Shown here: piece by piece, positions 12,099 to 23,643 of the stretch
How positions within the stretch are numbered: position 1 is the stretch's first letter
Layout: the number at the start of each line of letters is the position of its first letter
NCBI GenBank assembly: GCA_951799425.1
Contig: OX637393.1
Coordinates: forward strand, 40,001,744 to 40,065,743
Direction of reading: 5' to 3'
Source of the DNA: Ilex aquifolium
Taxonomy: Eukaryota > Streptophyta > Magnoliopsida > Aquifoliales > Aquifoliaceae
DNA length: 64,000 nucleotides
Translations under genes and position numbers: made by a program
The notes under the pieces: model-generated
Seen by the model: the letters and a program-made list of their open reading frames with translations, nothing else
Databases searched by the model: none
Told to the model about the DNA's origin: nothing

Positions 12099-12568
12099 AT
12101 CTAAAACTGGTGAGGTTACTACAAAATATGGTTGTTTTGATTAATCATAATATTTTTGGAGTAATGTTATTGGGATCTAAAAAAATGTCATAATTTGCTG
12201 ATATAATGATGTGTCAAATGACAAAATTTCAATGACTATTAGACCACGTCACTGTCACATTATTATGTTAACAAATTAAACCAATTTTTTAAGTGTTAAT
12301 AGCGTTACACATATTTTAGTCGTACCTTATGTTAGTATGTTTTGCCACCTCTACCTAGTATATATGAAAATCACAGTTAAGCTTAAATATGAAAATCTAG
12401 TTCCTCCTGGGGAGTATGATTTAAGGCTCTTTCCTTACCAACTGGAACTCTGGTCTGGCATTGTCTTGTTGGGTGAAAAGTTCCATTTTCAGACAGAATG
12501 GGTGAATCAAATCAGTTGGTGTCTTAATTTTCCTTAAATAGATTACAGTGCTGATTTTGTCGCAACAA
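12099..12568. other. AT-rich spacer before copia element A
   Basis: No recognisable gene. A 66-codon + frame at 12337-12537 has a somewhat coding-like middle but no domain I know and no supported splice sites, so it stays unassigned. Confidence 0.5.
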
Positions 12569-12573
12569 ACAAG

Positions 12574-12845
12574 TGTTAAAAATAGAATTGTTAAAAATAG
12601 AATACTAGATAATACTTTGTTGTTAAGTGTATCTAGTTGACTTAGGAACACAAGGGGTCATGTCTTGGGTCTTGTTATGTGGTTAATGGTCTAGGAAAGT
12701 GAGTGGTCAAGATGTATCTTGCAACCTATATGTATGATGAAGATATGAAATACATGTATGGAAAACTATTCCAAAAAGACTAAGTTACATTGTCTTTGTT
12801 CTATCTATCACAAATATACAAGGGCTGAAACAATTACAGCCAACA
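12574..12845 (+). repeat. 5' LTR of copia element A
   Basis: 272 bp, TGTTA start and CAACA end, matching 17027-17298 with about one difference. Confidence 0.92.
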
Positions 12846-15800
12846 TAAGTGGTATCAGAGCTAGTTCGATTCTAACTAGCTGGGCGTGAAATTTCTCGTT
12901 GGATAAACAAAGTCCTAGTGAAGAAGATCGAAATGGCAAGTGGAATCAACATGTCTACCGGTGCACAACAACCTCCTTTTCCCGTCTTTGATGGTGAAAA
13001 TTATGATTATTGGTGTGTTAAGATGAAAACTATATTTCTCTCTTATGATCTTTGGGATTTGATTGAAATTGGATATGAAGATGCAACCGAAGAGATGGCA
13101 ACGCAGATGACGATGGCTCAAAGGAACCAATTAAAGGAAAACAAGAAGAAGGATGCAAAGGCTCTTCACTTGATTCAACAAGGAGTAACAGACGCAATTT
13201 TTCCAAGAATTATCAATGCTACAAAATCAAAGGTAGCATGGGACACTTTACAAGATGAGTATCGTGGTACTACAAAGGTAAGAGCCGTGAAACTACAATC
13301 CTTGAGAAGAGATTTTGAGAATAGTAGAATGAAAGAGAATGAATCCTTAAATGATTTCTTTTCTAGACTTATGGAGATTGTAAATCAAAGGAAAACTTAT
13401 GGAGACCAAATTTTGGACTCAAGAATTGTTGAGAAAATTTTGATTAGTTTGCCGGAAAAATATGATTCTATTGTTTCTGTCATTGAAGAAACCAAAGATA
13501 TTTCTTCTTTGGGTGTACAAGAATTATTGGGTTCTATTAAAGCATTTGAGCAAAGGTTGAGTAGGCACGCCGAAAAATCTGTTGAGAGTGCTTTTCAATC
13601 CAAGCTTAATGTTAACTCCAAAAGTCATGAATCCTCGAGTTCCAATCAATCTAAAGGTGAATCTTTTAGAGGAGGAAGATTTGGAAGAGAAAGAGGAAGT
13701 GGAAGAAATTCAAGAGGAAGAGGAAGAGGAAATTTTGAAAGAATATCAAATGAAGAATCCACTCAACAAAAGTGTGGAATTTGTAAAAGATCAAGTCATG
13801 TTGATAAAGATTGTTGGTTTCGTGGAAAGCCTCAATGTTTTAATTGCAAAAAGTTTGGTCATTTGCAAAAAGATTGCCGGTTCAAGAATAATCAACAAGC
13901 TAATTTTTCCGAAGAGCAAGAAAGTAGTGGAAACATGTTCTATGCTTGTCAAGCAATGTGCGAGCAAAGGAATGATGTATGGTATCTTGATAGTGGTTGT
14001 AGTAACCATATGACCGGTGATGATAATATTTTTGTGAACATGAACACCACTTCTAATTCTCAAGTAAGGATGGGAAATGGTGTCATGGTTCAAGCAAAAG
14101 GAAGGGAACCATTGCTATTGAAACAAAGAGAGGAACAAAATACATCCAAGATGTTTTGTTAGTACCGGATTTGGAACAAAATTTGTTGAGTGTTGGTCAA
14201 CTTGTAGAGCATGGGTACTCAGTGGTGTTTGAAGACAACTCTTGCATGATCTATGATTGTGGGGAGAAAAAGCAATTTATAGCGAAAATTGAGATGGAGA
14301 AAAACAGAAATTTTCCTCTCATTTTTCGGTATTCAAACAATGTTTCTTTGAAGATGGAAGTTGTTGATGATTCTTGGCTTTGGCATAGAAGATTTGGGCA
14401 CTTGAACTTTTAAAGCTTGAAGATCCTACAACAAAAGAACATGGTTTATGGATTGCCATCTATACAAGAAATTAAAGAAGTTTGTGAAGGATGTGCACTT
14501 GGAAAGCATCATCGAGATCATTTTCCAAAAGAAAAAGTTTGGAGAGCCAAATCACCGTTGGAGCTTGTTCACACTGATGTATGGGGACCGTCAAGAACAC
14601 TTTCTCATGGAGGTAACAAATACTTCATAATCTTTGTTGATGATTTTTCAAGAATGACTTGGGTTTATTTTATGAGACAAAAATCTGAAGTTTTTCAAGT
14701 ATTTAAGAAGTTCCAAAAGTTTGTCGAAAGACAAAGTGGATACTACATTAAGTTGTTAAGAAGTGATAGAGGTGGTGAGTACAACTCTAATGAATTTAAT
14801 AAGTTTTGTGAAGACATTGGTATGGAAAGGCAATTGACGGTTGGGTATACTCCACAACAAAATGGAGTGGCCGAAAGAAAGAATAGAACCATTGTTGAGA
14901 TGGCTAAATCGATGGTTTATGAGAAGGGGTTACCTAAATCATTTTGGGCCGAAGCGGTATACACGGCGGTTTACTTGATGAATAGATGTCCAACAAAAGC
15001 TTTGGAAAACCAAATTCCAATTGAAGCTAGGTGTGGAAGGAAGCCGTCGGTGAATCACTTAAAGGTTTTTGGGTGCATTTGTTTTGCACATGTTCCTAAA
15101 GAAGTGAGGTACAAGTTTGATGAAAGTAGTGAAAAATGCATTTTTGTGGGTTATAGCTCTAAATCAAAGGGTTATAGACTCTTTAGTTTGAAGAGAAACA
15201 AAGTGATTATTTGTAGAGATGTTCTCTTTAATGAGAAAGATTCTTGGAATTGGAAAGAAAAGAATGTTCAAAATCAAGTGGTTGTAGCAAATGAAGATTA
15301 TGGAAGCTTTGAGCATGAAAATGAAAATGAAGAAGTTGAAGTTCCACCACAAATGTCTCCAACACTTAACTCTCCTTCATCTCCTTCTACTTCCACAAGT
15401 TCAAGCACTTTATCTCCAAGTTCAACTCCAAGGAAAATGAGAAGTCTTAGTGATGTGTATGCAAGATGCAATTTTTGTGTGGTTGAACCCGAAAGTTTTG
15501 AAGAAGCAATCAAAGAAGATACTTGGAAGAAAGCAATGGAAGATGAAATTCGTGTGATTGAGAAAAATAGCATTTGGGAGTTGGTGGAAAAGCCAAAGAA
15601 TAAAGAGGTCATTGGGGTGAAGTGGATTTACAAAACGAAGCTTAATCCGGATGGTTCAATTCAAAAGAATAAAGCGAGGCTTGTAGCAAAGGGGTATTCA
15701 CAACAGCCCAGTGTCGATTACCAAGAGACTTTTGCTCCGGTTGCTTGACTTGATACAATAAGGCTTCTTATTGCTCTTGCTTCACAAAGGGGCTGATTCT

Positions 15801-17026
15801 TCATCAATTAGATGTAAAATCAGCGTTCTTGAATGGTGTGTTAAAAGAAGAAGTTTATGTAGAGCAACCACAAGGCTTTGCGGTCAATGGTGAAGAAGGA
15901 AAAGTGTACAAGCTAAAAAAAACTTTGTACGGGCTGAAACAAGCACCTCGAGCATGGTATAGTGAGATTGATTCCTATTTCAGTGCAAAGGGATTTCAAA
16001 GAAGTAAAAGTGAGCCAACCTTGTACATCAAAAATGCAAGGTAATACCGGTATTCTCATTGTGTCTCTTTATGTTGATGACTTGGTTTTTACCGGGAATG
16101 ACCAAAAAATGATTGATGATTTTAAAAGTGAGATGATGAAAAGATATGAAATGAGTGATTTGGGACTTCTACATTACTTCTTGGGCATTGAAATTTATCA
16201 ACAAGAAGATGGAGTTTTTATTTGCCAAAGGAAGTATGCAAAAACTCTTCTTGAAAAATTTAGAATGAGAAATTGCAAATCGATGGCTACACCTTTGGTT
16301 GTGAATGAAAAGTTGTTAAAAGATGATGGAACAAAAGAAGTTGAAGCATCTTTCTATCGAAGCTTGGTTGGAAGTCTTTTGTACTTGACAGCTACAAGGC
16401 CAGACATCATGTATGCTACAAGTTTGTTATCTCGGTTTATGCACAAACCAAGCCAAATTTATTTTGGGGCAGCAAAGAGAGTGTTGAGATATATTCAAGG
16501 AACACTTGATTTTGGGATTATGTTTGAAAGGAAAATTGATGTCAAGTTACTTGGATTTTGTGATAGTGATTGGGCCGGAAACATTGACGATATGAGGAGT
16601 ACTTCGGGCTATGCATTCTCACTTGGTTCCGGTGTAATTTCATGGGTGTCGAAGAAGCAACAAAGTGTGGCACAATCATCAGCTGAAGCTGAATATATTT
16701 CAGCATCATTGGCTACTTCTCAAGCAATTTGGTTAAGAAGAATCTTGGAAGATATTGGTGAAAAGCAAGGTGAAGCAACTCCAATGTTATGCGATAATAA
16801 ATCAGCTATCGCCATGACAAAGAATCCCGTCTATCATAGCCGAACTAAGCACATTGCAATCAAGCATCACTTTATTCGAGAAGCCGTGGAAGATGAAGAG
16901 ATTCAAGTCAAATATTGCAAGACCGAAGATCAAGTGGCGGACATTTTTACCAAAGCACTTCCTAAAGATAAGTTTGAGTTTCTAAGAGACATGTTGGGAA
17001 TACAACAACAAAGCATTGAGGGGGAG

Positions 17027-17298
17027 TGTTAAAAATAGAATTGTTAAAAATAGAATACTAGATAATACTTTGTTGTTAAGTGTATCTAGTTGACTTGGGA
17101 ACACAAGGGGTCATGTCTTGGGTCTTGTTATGTGGTTAATGGTCTAGGAAAGTGAGTGGTCAAGATGTATCTTGCAACCTATATGTATGATGAAGATATG
17201 AAATACATGTATGGAAAACTATTCCAAAAAGACTAAGTTACATTGTCTTTGTTCTATCTATCACAAATATACAAGGGCTGAAACAATTACAGCCAACA
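17027..17298 (+). repeat. 3' LTR of copia element A
   Basis: 272 bp, preceded by the polypurine tract and followed by the ACAAG target duplication. Confidence 0.92.
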
Positions 17299-17303
17299 AC
17301 AAG

Positions 17304-18158
17304 TACCTGGTCTGTGGGATTTTAAAAAAAAAAAATTGGAAGAGGAATGCTGGTAAGTGATCATCTGTCTAAGGGATAGTTTAAGGATCTAAATCCGGAA
17401 ATCATTATCCAGATAAGGGTGTTTAGCGTTTATCTTTCCCTAACTTCATTGGAGTTGGGGAGCGTTTTGCATTGAGTATGATATTTTTAGAATTTGGTAT
17501 TATCTTTGTAATTTCATCAAAACATCACTATCTCATATAAAATGAATCCACTGTGCATTTAATGGATTTGTCACATGTATTAATGTATGTCTTTTATCTT
17601 AAGTAATATTTTCCTTTTACCTTGACAAATGTTTTATGTTTTGGTTTTATCTTAACAAATATTTTCCTTTCTTTACTACTCGGATTAATTACAATTTTCA
17701 CATATCAAGTGTCATCTAATGCTTATTTTGATTCTTGATGTCTTTTTCTAGTCAATGTCCTTCTCCAACTTTCAATAAGTTCTTATTAAGTTCATCAATG
17801 GCCTCCATCAACAAACTCAACAAAAAATTTCATGTGAATTCATAGAAAAATAGCACGCATGCATCATGTTATGCACACGTCTTTCTTCATCGAGGAATTT
17901 AGCAACTAGTAATGGTTGAGCTAAATTAATACCAAGTGGAGAATCGGATGATGAAATTGAGTAAAAGAAAAAAAAATCAAGAACCAAAGTGAAAATAGGA
18001 TGAAACTAATTCAAGGATAAATAAGTGTAATTAGCCCTAATTCTATTCTTGATTGAAATGATGTTGTATCAATGTACATATACATTTGTTGAAGGAAACA
18101 TCAAATATAAAGAATAAAAAGAAGCAAATAATTAAGTTGTGGTGCTTTTATAAAAGTA
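17304..18158. other. AT-rich spacer, no gene seen
   Basis: No domain, splice structure or clear repeat found between copia element A and the Helitron array. Confidence 0.5.
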
Positions 18159-18981
18159 CTAGTTATTGTTTGTGCCTGAAGGCACAGAGTAATAAAAAAT
18201 GGTAAACAAAAAACATATGTATATTCATATCCAAAATCAAATCACAAGCATAGAGGAGAGATAAATGAATTTAAGCATCGGTTGTAGTGGGGGTGAGAGG
18301 AGGTGGTGGTAGGAGACGGTGATGGTTGTGGTGGGTGGCAATGACCGTGGTGGCGGTGGTGGTGGTGGCGACGACGGCAACAGTGGATGCGGCGGTGGCG
18401 GTAATGGTGGCGGCGTTGGTGGTGGCGCTGGCGACGATGGTGATGACGATGGCAGTGGGGGTGGTGGTGGAGGCGACGACGATGGCGGCAGTGGTGGTGG
18501 TGGCGGCGGCAGCGGCAGTGGTGGTGGGGGGCAGCGGTGGGGGCGGTGGTGGTGGCGGTGGTGATGGTGGTGGCGATGGTGGTGGCGGGTGCGGCGATGG
18601 TGGTAGTGGAGGCGATGACTATGGCGGCGGTGGTGGTGGTGACGGCAATGGCGTGGTGGTGGTGGTGATGGCGGCGGCGGCGGCGGCGGTGGTGGTGGTA
18701 CAGGTAGTGGTGGTGGGGTTGGTGGTAGAGGTCGTGGTAGGACAGTTTCAAACACTATTTTTTTTTTTTAAAGTACTTATGAGAAATAATTTCTAAAAGT
18801 ACTTTTAAAAAGTCACTCCAAACACACCCTTAGGGGCCTATTTTTCCTATTAAATTTAGGGTGTTAATATTAGTCGTTAGATTAATTTTAAAGTAAAATT
18901 TAAAGCGATCTGAACTGCGAAAAGTAAAAGTCATTTTATTTATCTTTTTGAAATTTGAATTGTAAGCTACTTTATTATATA
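18159..18981 (-). mobile_element. Non-autonomous Helitron, unit 1 of a tandem array
   Basis: Read on the minus strand, the 3' end is an imperfect form of the hairpin CTGTGCCTTCAGGCACAG (perfect in unit 3), followed by ACAATAACTAG, that is a stem-loop about ten bases before CTAG as Helitrons require (CTRR). The 5' end is a worn TATATAATAAAGTAGC. The outer flank is A at 18158. No Rep/helicase gene is present. The core holds a GGN-rich tract (18290-18745). The unit is joined directly to unit 2. Confidence 0.75.
18290..18745 (+). repeat. GGN-triplet-rich core of Helitron unit 1
   Basis: A GC-rich island made of degenerate GGT/GGC/GAC triplets in otherwise AT-rich DNA. It yields Gly- or Val-rich frames on the + strand and Pro- or His-rich frames on the minus strand, all explained by the triplet repeat. 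It is probably a slippage-grown minisatellite carried inside the element. Confidence 0.8.
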
Positions 18982-19827
18982 CTAGTTATTGTCTGTACCT
19001 GAAAGCACAGTGTAATAAAAAATGGTAAACAATAAATATATTTGTATTCATATCCAAAATCAAATCACAAACATAGAGAAGAGATAAAAGAATTTAAGCA
19101 TCGATTTTTAGTGGGGGTGAGAGGTGGTGGGCGGCAGTGGTGGTGGTAGGAGACGGTGATGGTTGTGGTGGGTGGCAATGACCGTGGTGGTGGTGGGGGT
19201 GGCTGTGGTGGCGACGAGGGCGAGGGCGATGGTGGTGGTGGAGGCGGCAAGGGCGGCGGTGGTGGTGGTAGTGGAGGCGGCGACAGTGGTGGTGGTGGCG
19301 GCGACGACAGTGATTGTGGTGGCGGCGACGACGGTGGTGGCGGTGACGGCGGTGATGGCAGGGGGCGGTGGGGGTGGTGGTGGTGGAAGTGGCGGTTACG
19401 GCGGTGGTGGCGGTTACGGCGGAGGTGGCTGTGGTGGGGTGGTGGCAGTGGCGATGGCAGTAGTGGTGGCGGTGGTGGTGGTGGTGGCTATAGCGGTGGC
19501 GGTGGGGATGGTGGCGGTGGTGGTGGTGGTGGTAAAGGTAGTGGTGGTGGCAGCGGTGGTGGTGGTGGTGATAGAGGTAATGGTAGGGCGGTTTAAAATA
19601 CTATTATTTTTTTTAAAATACTTATGAGAAATAATTTTTAGAAGTACTTTTAAAAAATCACTCCAAACACACCCTTAGGGGCTTATTTTTCCTATTAAAT
19701 TTAGAGTGTTAATATTAGCCGTTAGATTAATTTTAAAGTAAAATTTAAAGCGATCTCAACCGCGAATAGCAAAAGTCATTTTGTTTATTTTTTGAGATTT
19801 GAATTATAAACTACTTTATTATATAGA
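18982..19827 (-). mobile_element. Non-autonomous Helitron, unit 2 of the tandem array
   Basis: Minus-strand 5' end TCTATATAATAAAGTAG at 19827, 3' end hairpin plus CTAG at 18982. Its right neighbour begins with CTAG at the next base, so units 2 and 3 share a junction with no host DNA between. Non-core sequence is about 90 percent alike among the three units by eye. It carries its own GGN core (19113-19590). Confidence 0.8.
19113..19590 (+). repeat. GGN-triplet-rich core of Helitron unit 2
   Basis: About 480 bp of GGT/GGC/GAC triplets, opening with the same GGAGACGGTGATGGTTGTGG block as the other units and then diverging in triplet order and length. Confidence 0.8.
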
Positions 19828-20499
19828 CTAGTTATTGTCTGTGCCTGAAGGCACAGAGTAATAAAAAATGGTAAACAATAAACATATTTGTATTCAGATC
19901 CAAAATCAAATCACAAACATAGAGGAGATATAAAATGAATTTAAGTATCGGTTGTAGTAGGGGCCAGAGGTGGTAGTGGTAGGAGACGGTGATGGTTGTG
20001 GCGGCGGCGATATCGATGGCATCGGTGGCGGTGGGGGTGACGGCGGAGACGATGGTGGTAGTGGTGGTGGTGGCGATGACGATGGTGGTGGTGGTGGTGG
20101 TGGCGGTGGCGGTGGCGGTGGCGATGACGATGGTGGTGGTGGTGGTGGTGGTGGTGGTGGTGGTGGTGGCGATGGCTGTGGGGTGGTGGTGGTGGGGGCG
20201 GCGGCGATAGTGGTGGCGACGGTGACAGTGGTGGTGGTGGTGGTAGAGATAGTGGTGGACGCGGTTTCAAACACTAATTTTTTTTTAAAGTACTTATGAG
20301 GAATAATTTCTAGAAGTACTTTTAAAAAGTCACACCAAACACACCCTTAGAGACCTATTTTTCCTATTAAATTTAGGGTGTTAATATTAGCCGTTAGATT
20401 AATTTTAAAGTAAAATTTAAGACGATCTGAATCACGGAAAGCAAAAGTCATTTTGTTTATCTTTTGAAATTTGAATTGTAAGCTACTTTATTATATAGA
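19828..20499 (-). mobile_element. Non-autonomous Helitron, unit 3 of the tandem array
   Basis: Minus-strand 5' end TCTATATAATAAAGTAGC ends at 20499 and is followed by T. Together with the A at 18158 this fits one A/T Helitron target for the whole array. The hairpin CTGTGCCTTCAGGCACAG is perfect. The unit is shortest because its GGN core is shortest. Confidence 0.82.
19967..20265 (+). repeat. GGN-triplet-rich core of Helitron unit 3
   Basis: About 300 bp, with long uninterrupted GGT runs near 20070-20170, purer than in units 1 and 2. Confidence 0.8.
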
Positions 20500-21284
20500 T
20501 ATTTAACTTAATAATTGAATGACTTTAAGCTTAGCATTATTATATTTGATGGTCTAAGCAGTTTATGTTACAACATGTTCCTAGATAACTATGATTGGCT
20601 GTATAATCTATTAATCAACTTAAAGTGTTACCATGGTTCTGTTTTAGTGCTGAGAATCTTTCAATATATATTAAGTGAACCACTTTTTTTTTTCTGGGTG
20701 AGCTGTTGGGCAGCCACATGAGTTTTTTTATTAATTTTTTTTGTTGGATGAAAATACATATATATTTCTAACAAACATAATAAGGGTTATCATATTAAAA
20801 TAGGCAGCAATAAGGTTCATTATCCGATTTTAAATTGACGATGTTGAGAGGGTTGGATGGGCTATCGGCATAACGAATGATATTTTTTGTCCAAAATGAC
20901 TCGTCTTGCATTTGAATCCATCCACTCAAATATAATTGCTCACTCATTTATAGTAGTTATAATGTATTTTTTTTTTATGAAAAAGAATCATTGCGATCAT
21001 GTGTTCTTTAGACGGGGGTAATTGCAATATTAATTTTGAATAGACACAATCACTTAAATTAGTCAATTTCAATAAATTAGAATTTTTTTTTTACAAAAAT
21101 TGAACTCCAAACCTCATATAATAGCCCTAGAAATTCTTAATAGCATAAATCAATTTCTTCTTTTTTCATTAATGGGAAAAATCTTTGGTCTGCCGCCAAC
21201 GAGTAAAGATGCTCTTATGTCGCTCAGACTCGTGAGTCTGAGTAAAGCAAAGGGCAAACCTCAAGTGCATAAATCGGTCCCTCA
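20500..21284. other. AT-rich spacer, no gene seen
   Basis: Only short frames and T-runs; no domain or definable element. Confidence 0.5.
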
Positions 21285-21292
21285 ACACATAC

Positions 21293-22055
21293 GGGTGCAA
21301 CTTGGGCAGGCCAACCTACATTCAACCCAAGCCCAACCCAAAACAAACAAGGCGTTGGTTGAGGTTTTAAAATTTTAGGTTAGGCTTAAGTTCGAAAATT
21401 CTAATCTGAATTGAATTCAAACAATACTCGGATTGAGACCTTAGGTTATCGGATTCAACCCGAATCTGACAAATTAAAAAATAAATAAATAAATAAATAT
21501 ATATATATAAAGCACATAAGACAACTAGGGTTTCCAAAATCACAATTTGCACCTCTACAACTCTCTCTTGTTCTCACTTCTCTCAGCCTCTCTCATTCTC
21601 AGATGTCTCCCTCTCACTCAGACGTCGCCCTCTCTCAGACGCCTTTTCTCAGATAGATCAAAAATCTCTCAAATTTTCCTCTAAAATCTAAGATCTACAC
21701 TACCAATACCATCATCAACTTCCTCTCAAATCTCTTAGATTTGCGCCTCTCAGATTTTATATGGTGTGGTTGTTGTGGTAATGGTTGTGGTGTGATTATG
21801 GTAGTGGTTGTCTGGTGGTTATTGTAGTGGGTGTGTGGTTATTGTGCTTTATTGTGGTGTGTCGGATGTAACGATTTAGAAAAATAGGATGATTTCGGAT
21901 TTGAACGAATTCAACCCGAGCCTGCCCAAATTCAACTTTGGGCAGTACTCGGGTTGAGGTCGGATTTGAGTTAGAGCTAGAGCTAAAGATTATAATCTAA
22001 GGTTAGGCTAGGGTTGAACTCTCAACCCGCCCAACTAGCTTGAGTTGTACTCCTA
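21293..22055. mobile_element. hAT-like non-autonomous element (about 763 bp)
   Basis: GGGTGCAACT at the left and, inverted, GGAGTACAACT near the right end form imperfect terminal repeats. Flanks ACACATAC (21285-21292) and ACCCATAC (22056-22063) match at seven of eight bases. The ends are offset by two bases, so the exact left border is uncertain. The interior holds a CT-rich stretch (about 21555-21700) and a GTGGTTGTGG stretch, with CGGGTTGAG blocks shared with 3830-4330. Confidence 0.55.
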
Positions 22056-22063
22056 ACCCATAC

Positions 22064-23410
22064 ACTAGTTAAATCGGTACTTGTACTTGTTTCGGTGGAG
22101 ATTCGAACTCATACCAAAGACTTAAATACGATTCGTCCAAACAACTAAGATCTGTCGTACTAACCACATTTTTTATCGACCAACATAAAACCTCCATAAA
22201 GTAAAACGGTGTCATTGGATCAAAAATCCTTTGGTACCATAAATCAATCTTGTACGTTCAAAAAGTCATATGTTTCTATATAACTTATTTACACAAAAAG
22301 CAGCCCGTGGGTCCAGTTGCAATTTTTTTCTCTTTTTTTGTGCTGGTTAATTGGTTGGTCCAACCTAGGATTCTTTACCCTAGCCTAGGTTAGAGAATCT
22401 CAACTGGGGTCCCCGTTGTCATTATGCAAGATGCTTCATGTTTGCCTCCTTATTTTAAACGGTACGAATTTAAGCATGTCAAACTGAATGTTAATTTAAA
22501 TTCGATTTAAATTCAAATTTAAATATAAAATTTGATTTAATTTTTTTATTGATTAACTAAAATTAGATACAAATCGATTATACCGCACTTTATGAATTTG
22601 AATATGAATTTATCCTTATTGGATTCAATTATTGTAAATTAGTATAAATTATGTATCCATCGAATAATTAAATCCGATTTAAATCACATTTTTCAAATTA
22701 AATTTTAATTAGAATTAATGTAAATTTGATCCAAAACTCATCCCTAATAGATACGTTTGCATTTATACGGGATAAAAGCTAGCAGGTTGTCTGCTAGCCA
22801 CGTGGCATCTTGCTATTATTGATGTTTGACATGGCCTCTTTTACAAATAAACCCTTGGATCTAAGCCTTATTACAACTGAACCTTATTGTAAGACGAAGC
22901 ATCAAATTATAAAACCGTCAATACAACTCATCTTATGTAGAGTCCACAGGAACTTCCACATGATTCAAAATTGGATGAGTTTAGGATGTGACAACATGAT
23001 CGCGTACTAACAATTCAAAGAACGTTAGTCTGAAAATTTTGATTGTGTGTCAATCATTTCATTAAAAAACATTGATATTTATCATCTTAAATTTTCTGGA
23101 GACGGGAGAAATGCCACTGAAAATTATTTCAAAGAATAGAAAAAATCAGAGAAGAAATCGTGTAAAAAATGTTGTTAATAGATTAAGTTTACTTGCACTT
23201 ATTTGTTAATAACTATATAACCTAAAACAGAAGTCACTACAAAAACAATTTGGATTTTGAGATATTTTTCCCTTTAATTTAATGTTAATGAAAATGATAA
23301 GGAAGCAACTCACTTGACTCTCTACTTCCTTTCTAGGGGATTTGTTTTTTTTTTTTGACGCTATAGCTTCGAGTTATGGAATAATTATATTTATCCTCAT
23401 CAAATCCCAC
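22064..23410. other. AT-rich spacer, no gene seen
   Basis: About 22470-22740 is very AT-rich with many AAATTT-type motifs. Nothing coding is supported. Confidence 0.5.
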
Positions 23411-23427
23411 AATAGTAATAACAGTGA

Positions 23428-23626
23428 AACCTTTAGCTGATTGATCAAAAGCTGAGCCTACCCTCTAGTAACTTAGAGGTCTCATGTTAAATACTTTCTA
23501 TACCCTTTAAGGGTTAGTTACTCTTATTCGTCAGGGGACATGTTCTAAACTAGCTCGGGTTAAAGTGACTAATATATGAGCTCATGGAAATAGTCGGCGC
23601 CAATTTAGACACTGTCACAAAAAAAA
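23428..23626 (+). mobile_element. tRNA-derived SINE, diverged, with A-tail
   Basis: Flanked by a 17-bp direct repeat: AATAGTAATAACAGTGA (23411-23427) and AATAGTAATGACAGTGA (23627-23643), one mismatch, the hallmark of LINE-driven insertion. The body ends in an A-tract. Its last 100 bp (GACATGTTCTA, then TAGTCGGCGCCAATTTAGACAC) matches the copy at 41799-41970. The promoter boxes are worn. Confidence 0.75.
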
Positions 23627-23643
23627 AATAGTAATGACAGTGA

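Larger units (their letters stand above)
12574..17298 (+). mobile_element. Ty1/copia LTR retrotransposon A, broken
   Basis: Both 272-bp LTRs start TGTTAAAAATAG and end GCCAACA, and differ at about one base by eye. The 5-bp target duplication ACAAG (12569-12573 and 17299-17303) is exact. A tRNA-Met-type primer site (GGTATCAGAGC) lies just inside the 5' LTR, and a GAGGGGGAG purine tract abuts the 3' LTR. Parts in copia order: gag about 12.93-13.75 kb, zinc knuckles near 13.78-13.89, protease near 14.0, integrase about 14.4-15.2, reverse transcriptase about 15.6-16.3 and RNase H about 16.5-16.95. Integrase before reverse transcriptase marks Ty1/copia. It is broken, with about four breaks. LTR similarity implies a very recent insertion. 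Confidence 0.92.

Noticed and set aside
12337-12537. Possible exon with VKLKYENLVPPGEYDLRLF
   Set aside because: Isolated, without supported splice partners or a family I recognise.
13582-14093. Other-frame open stretches inside copia element A
   Set aside because: Shadows of the gag and protease regions.
18237-18755. Overlapping frames of about 170 codons on the minus strand and 156 on the + strand, rich in Pro/His or Gly/Val
   Set aside because: They are products of the GGN triplet repeat; open frames occur in several phases and on both strands, with no start context or domain.
19156-20299. Further Gly-, Val-, Pro- or His-rich frames in the second and third GGN tracts
   Set aside because: Same explanation; they are not glycine-rich or proline-rich protein genes because no signal peptide, splice sites or conserved ends exist.
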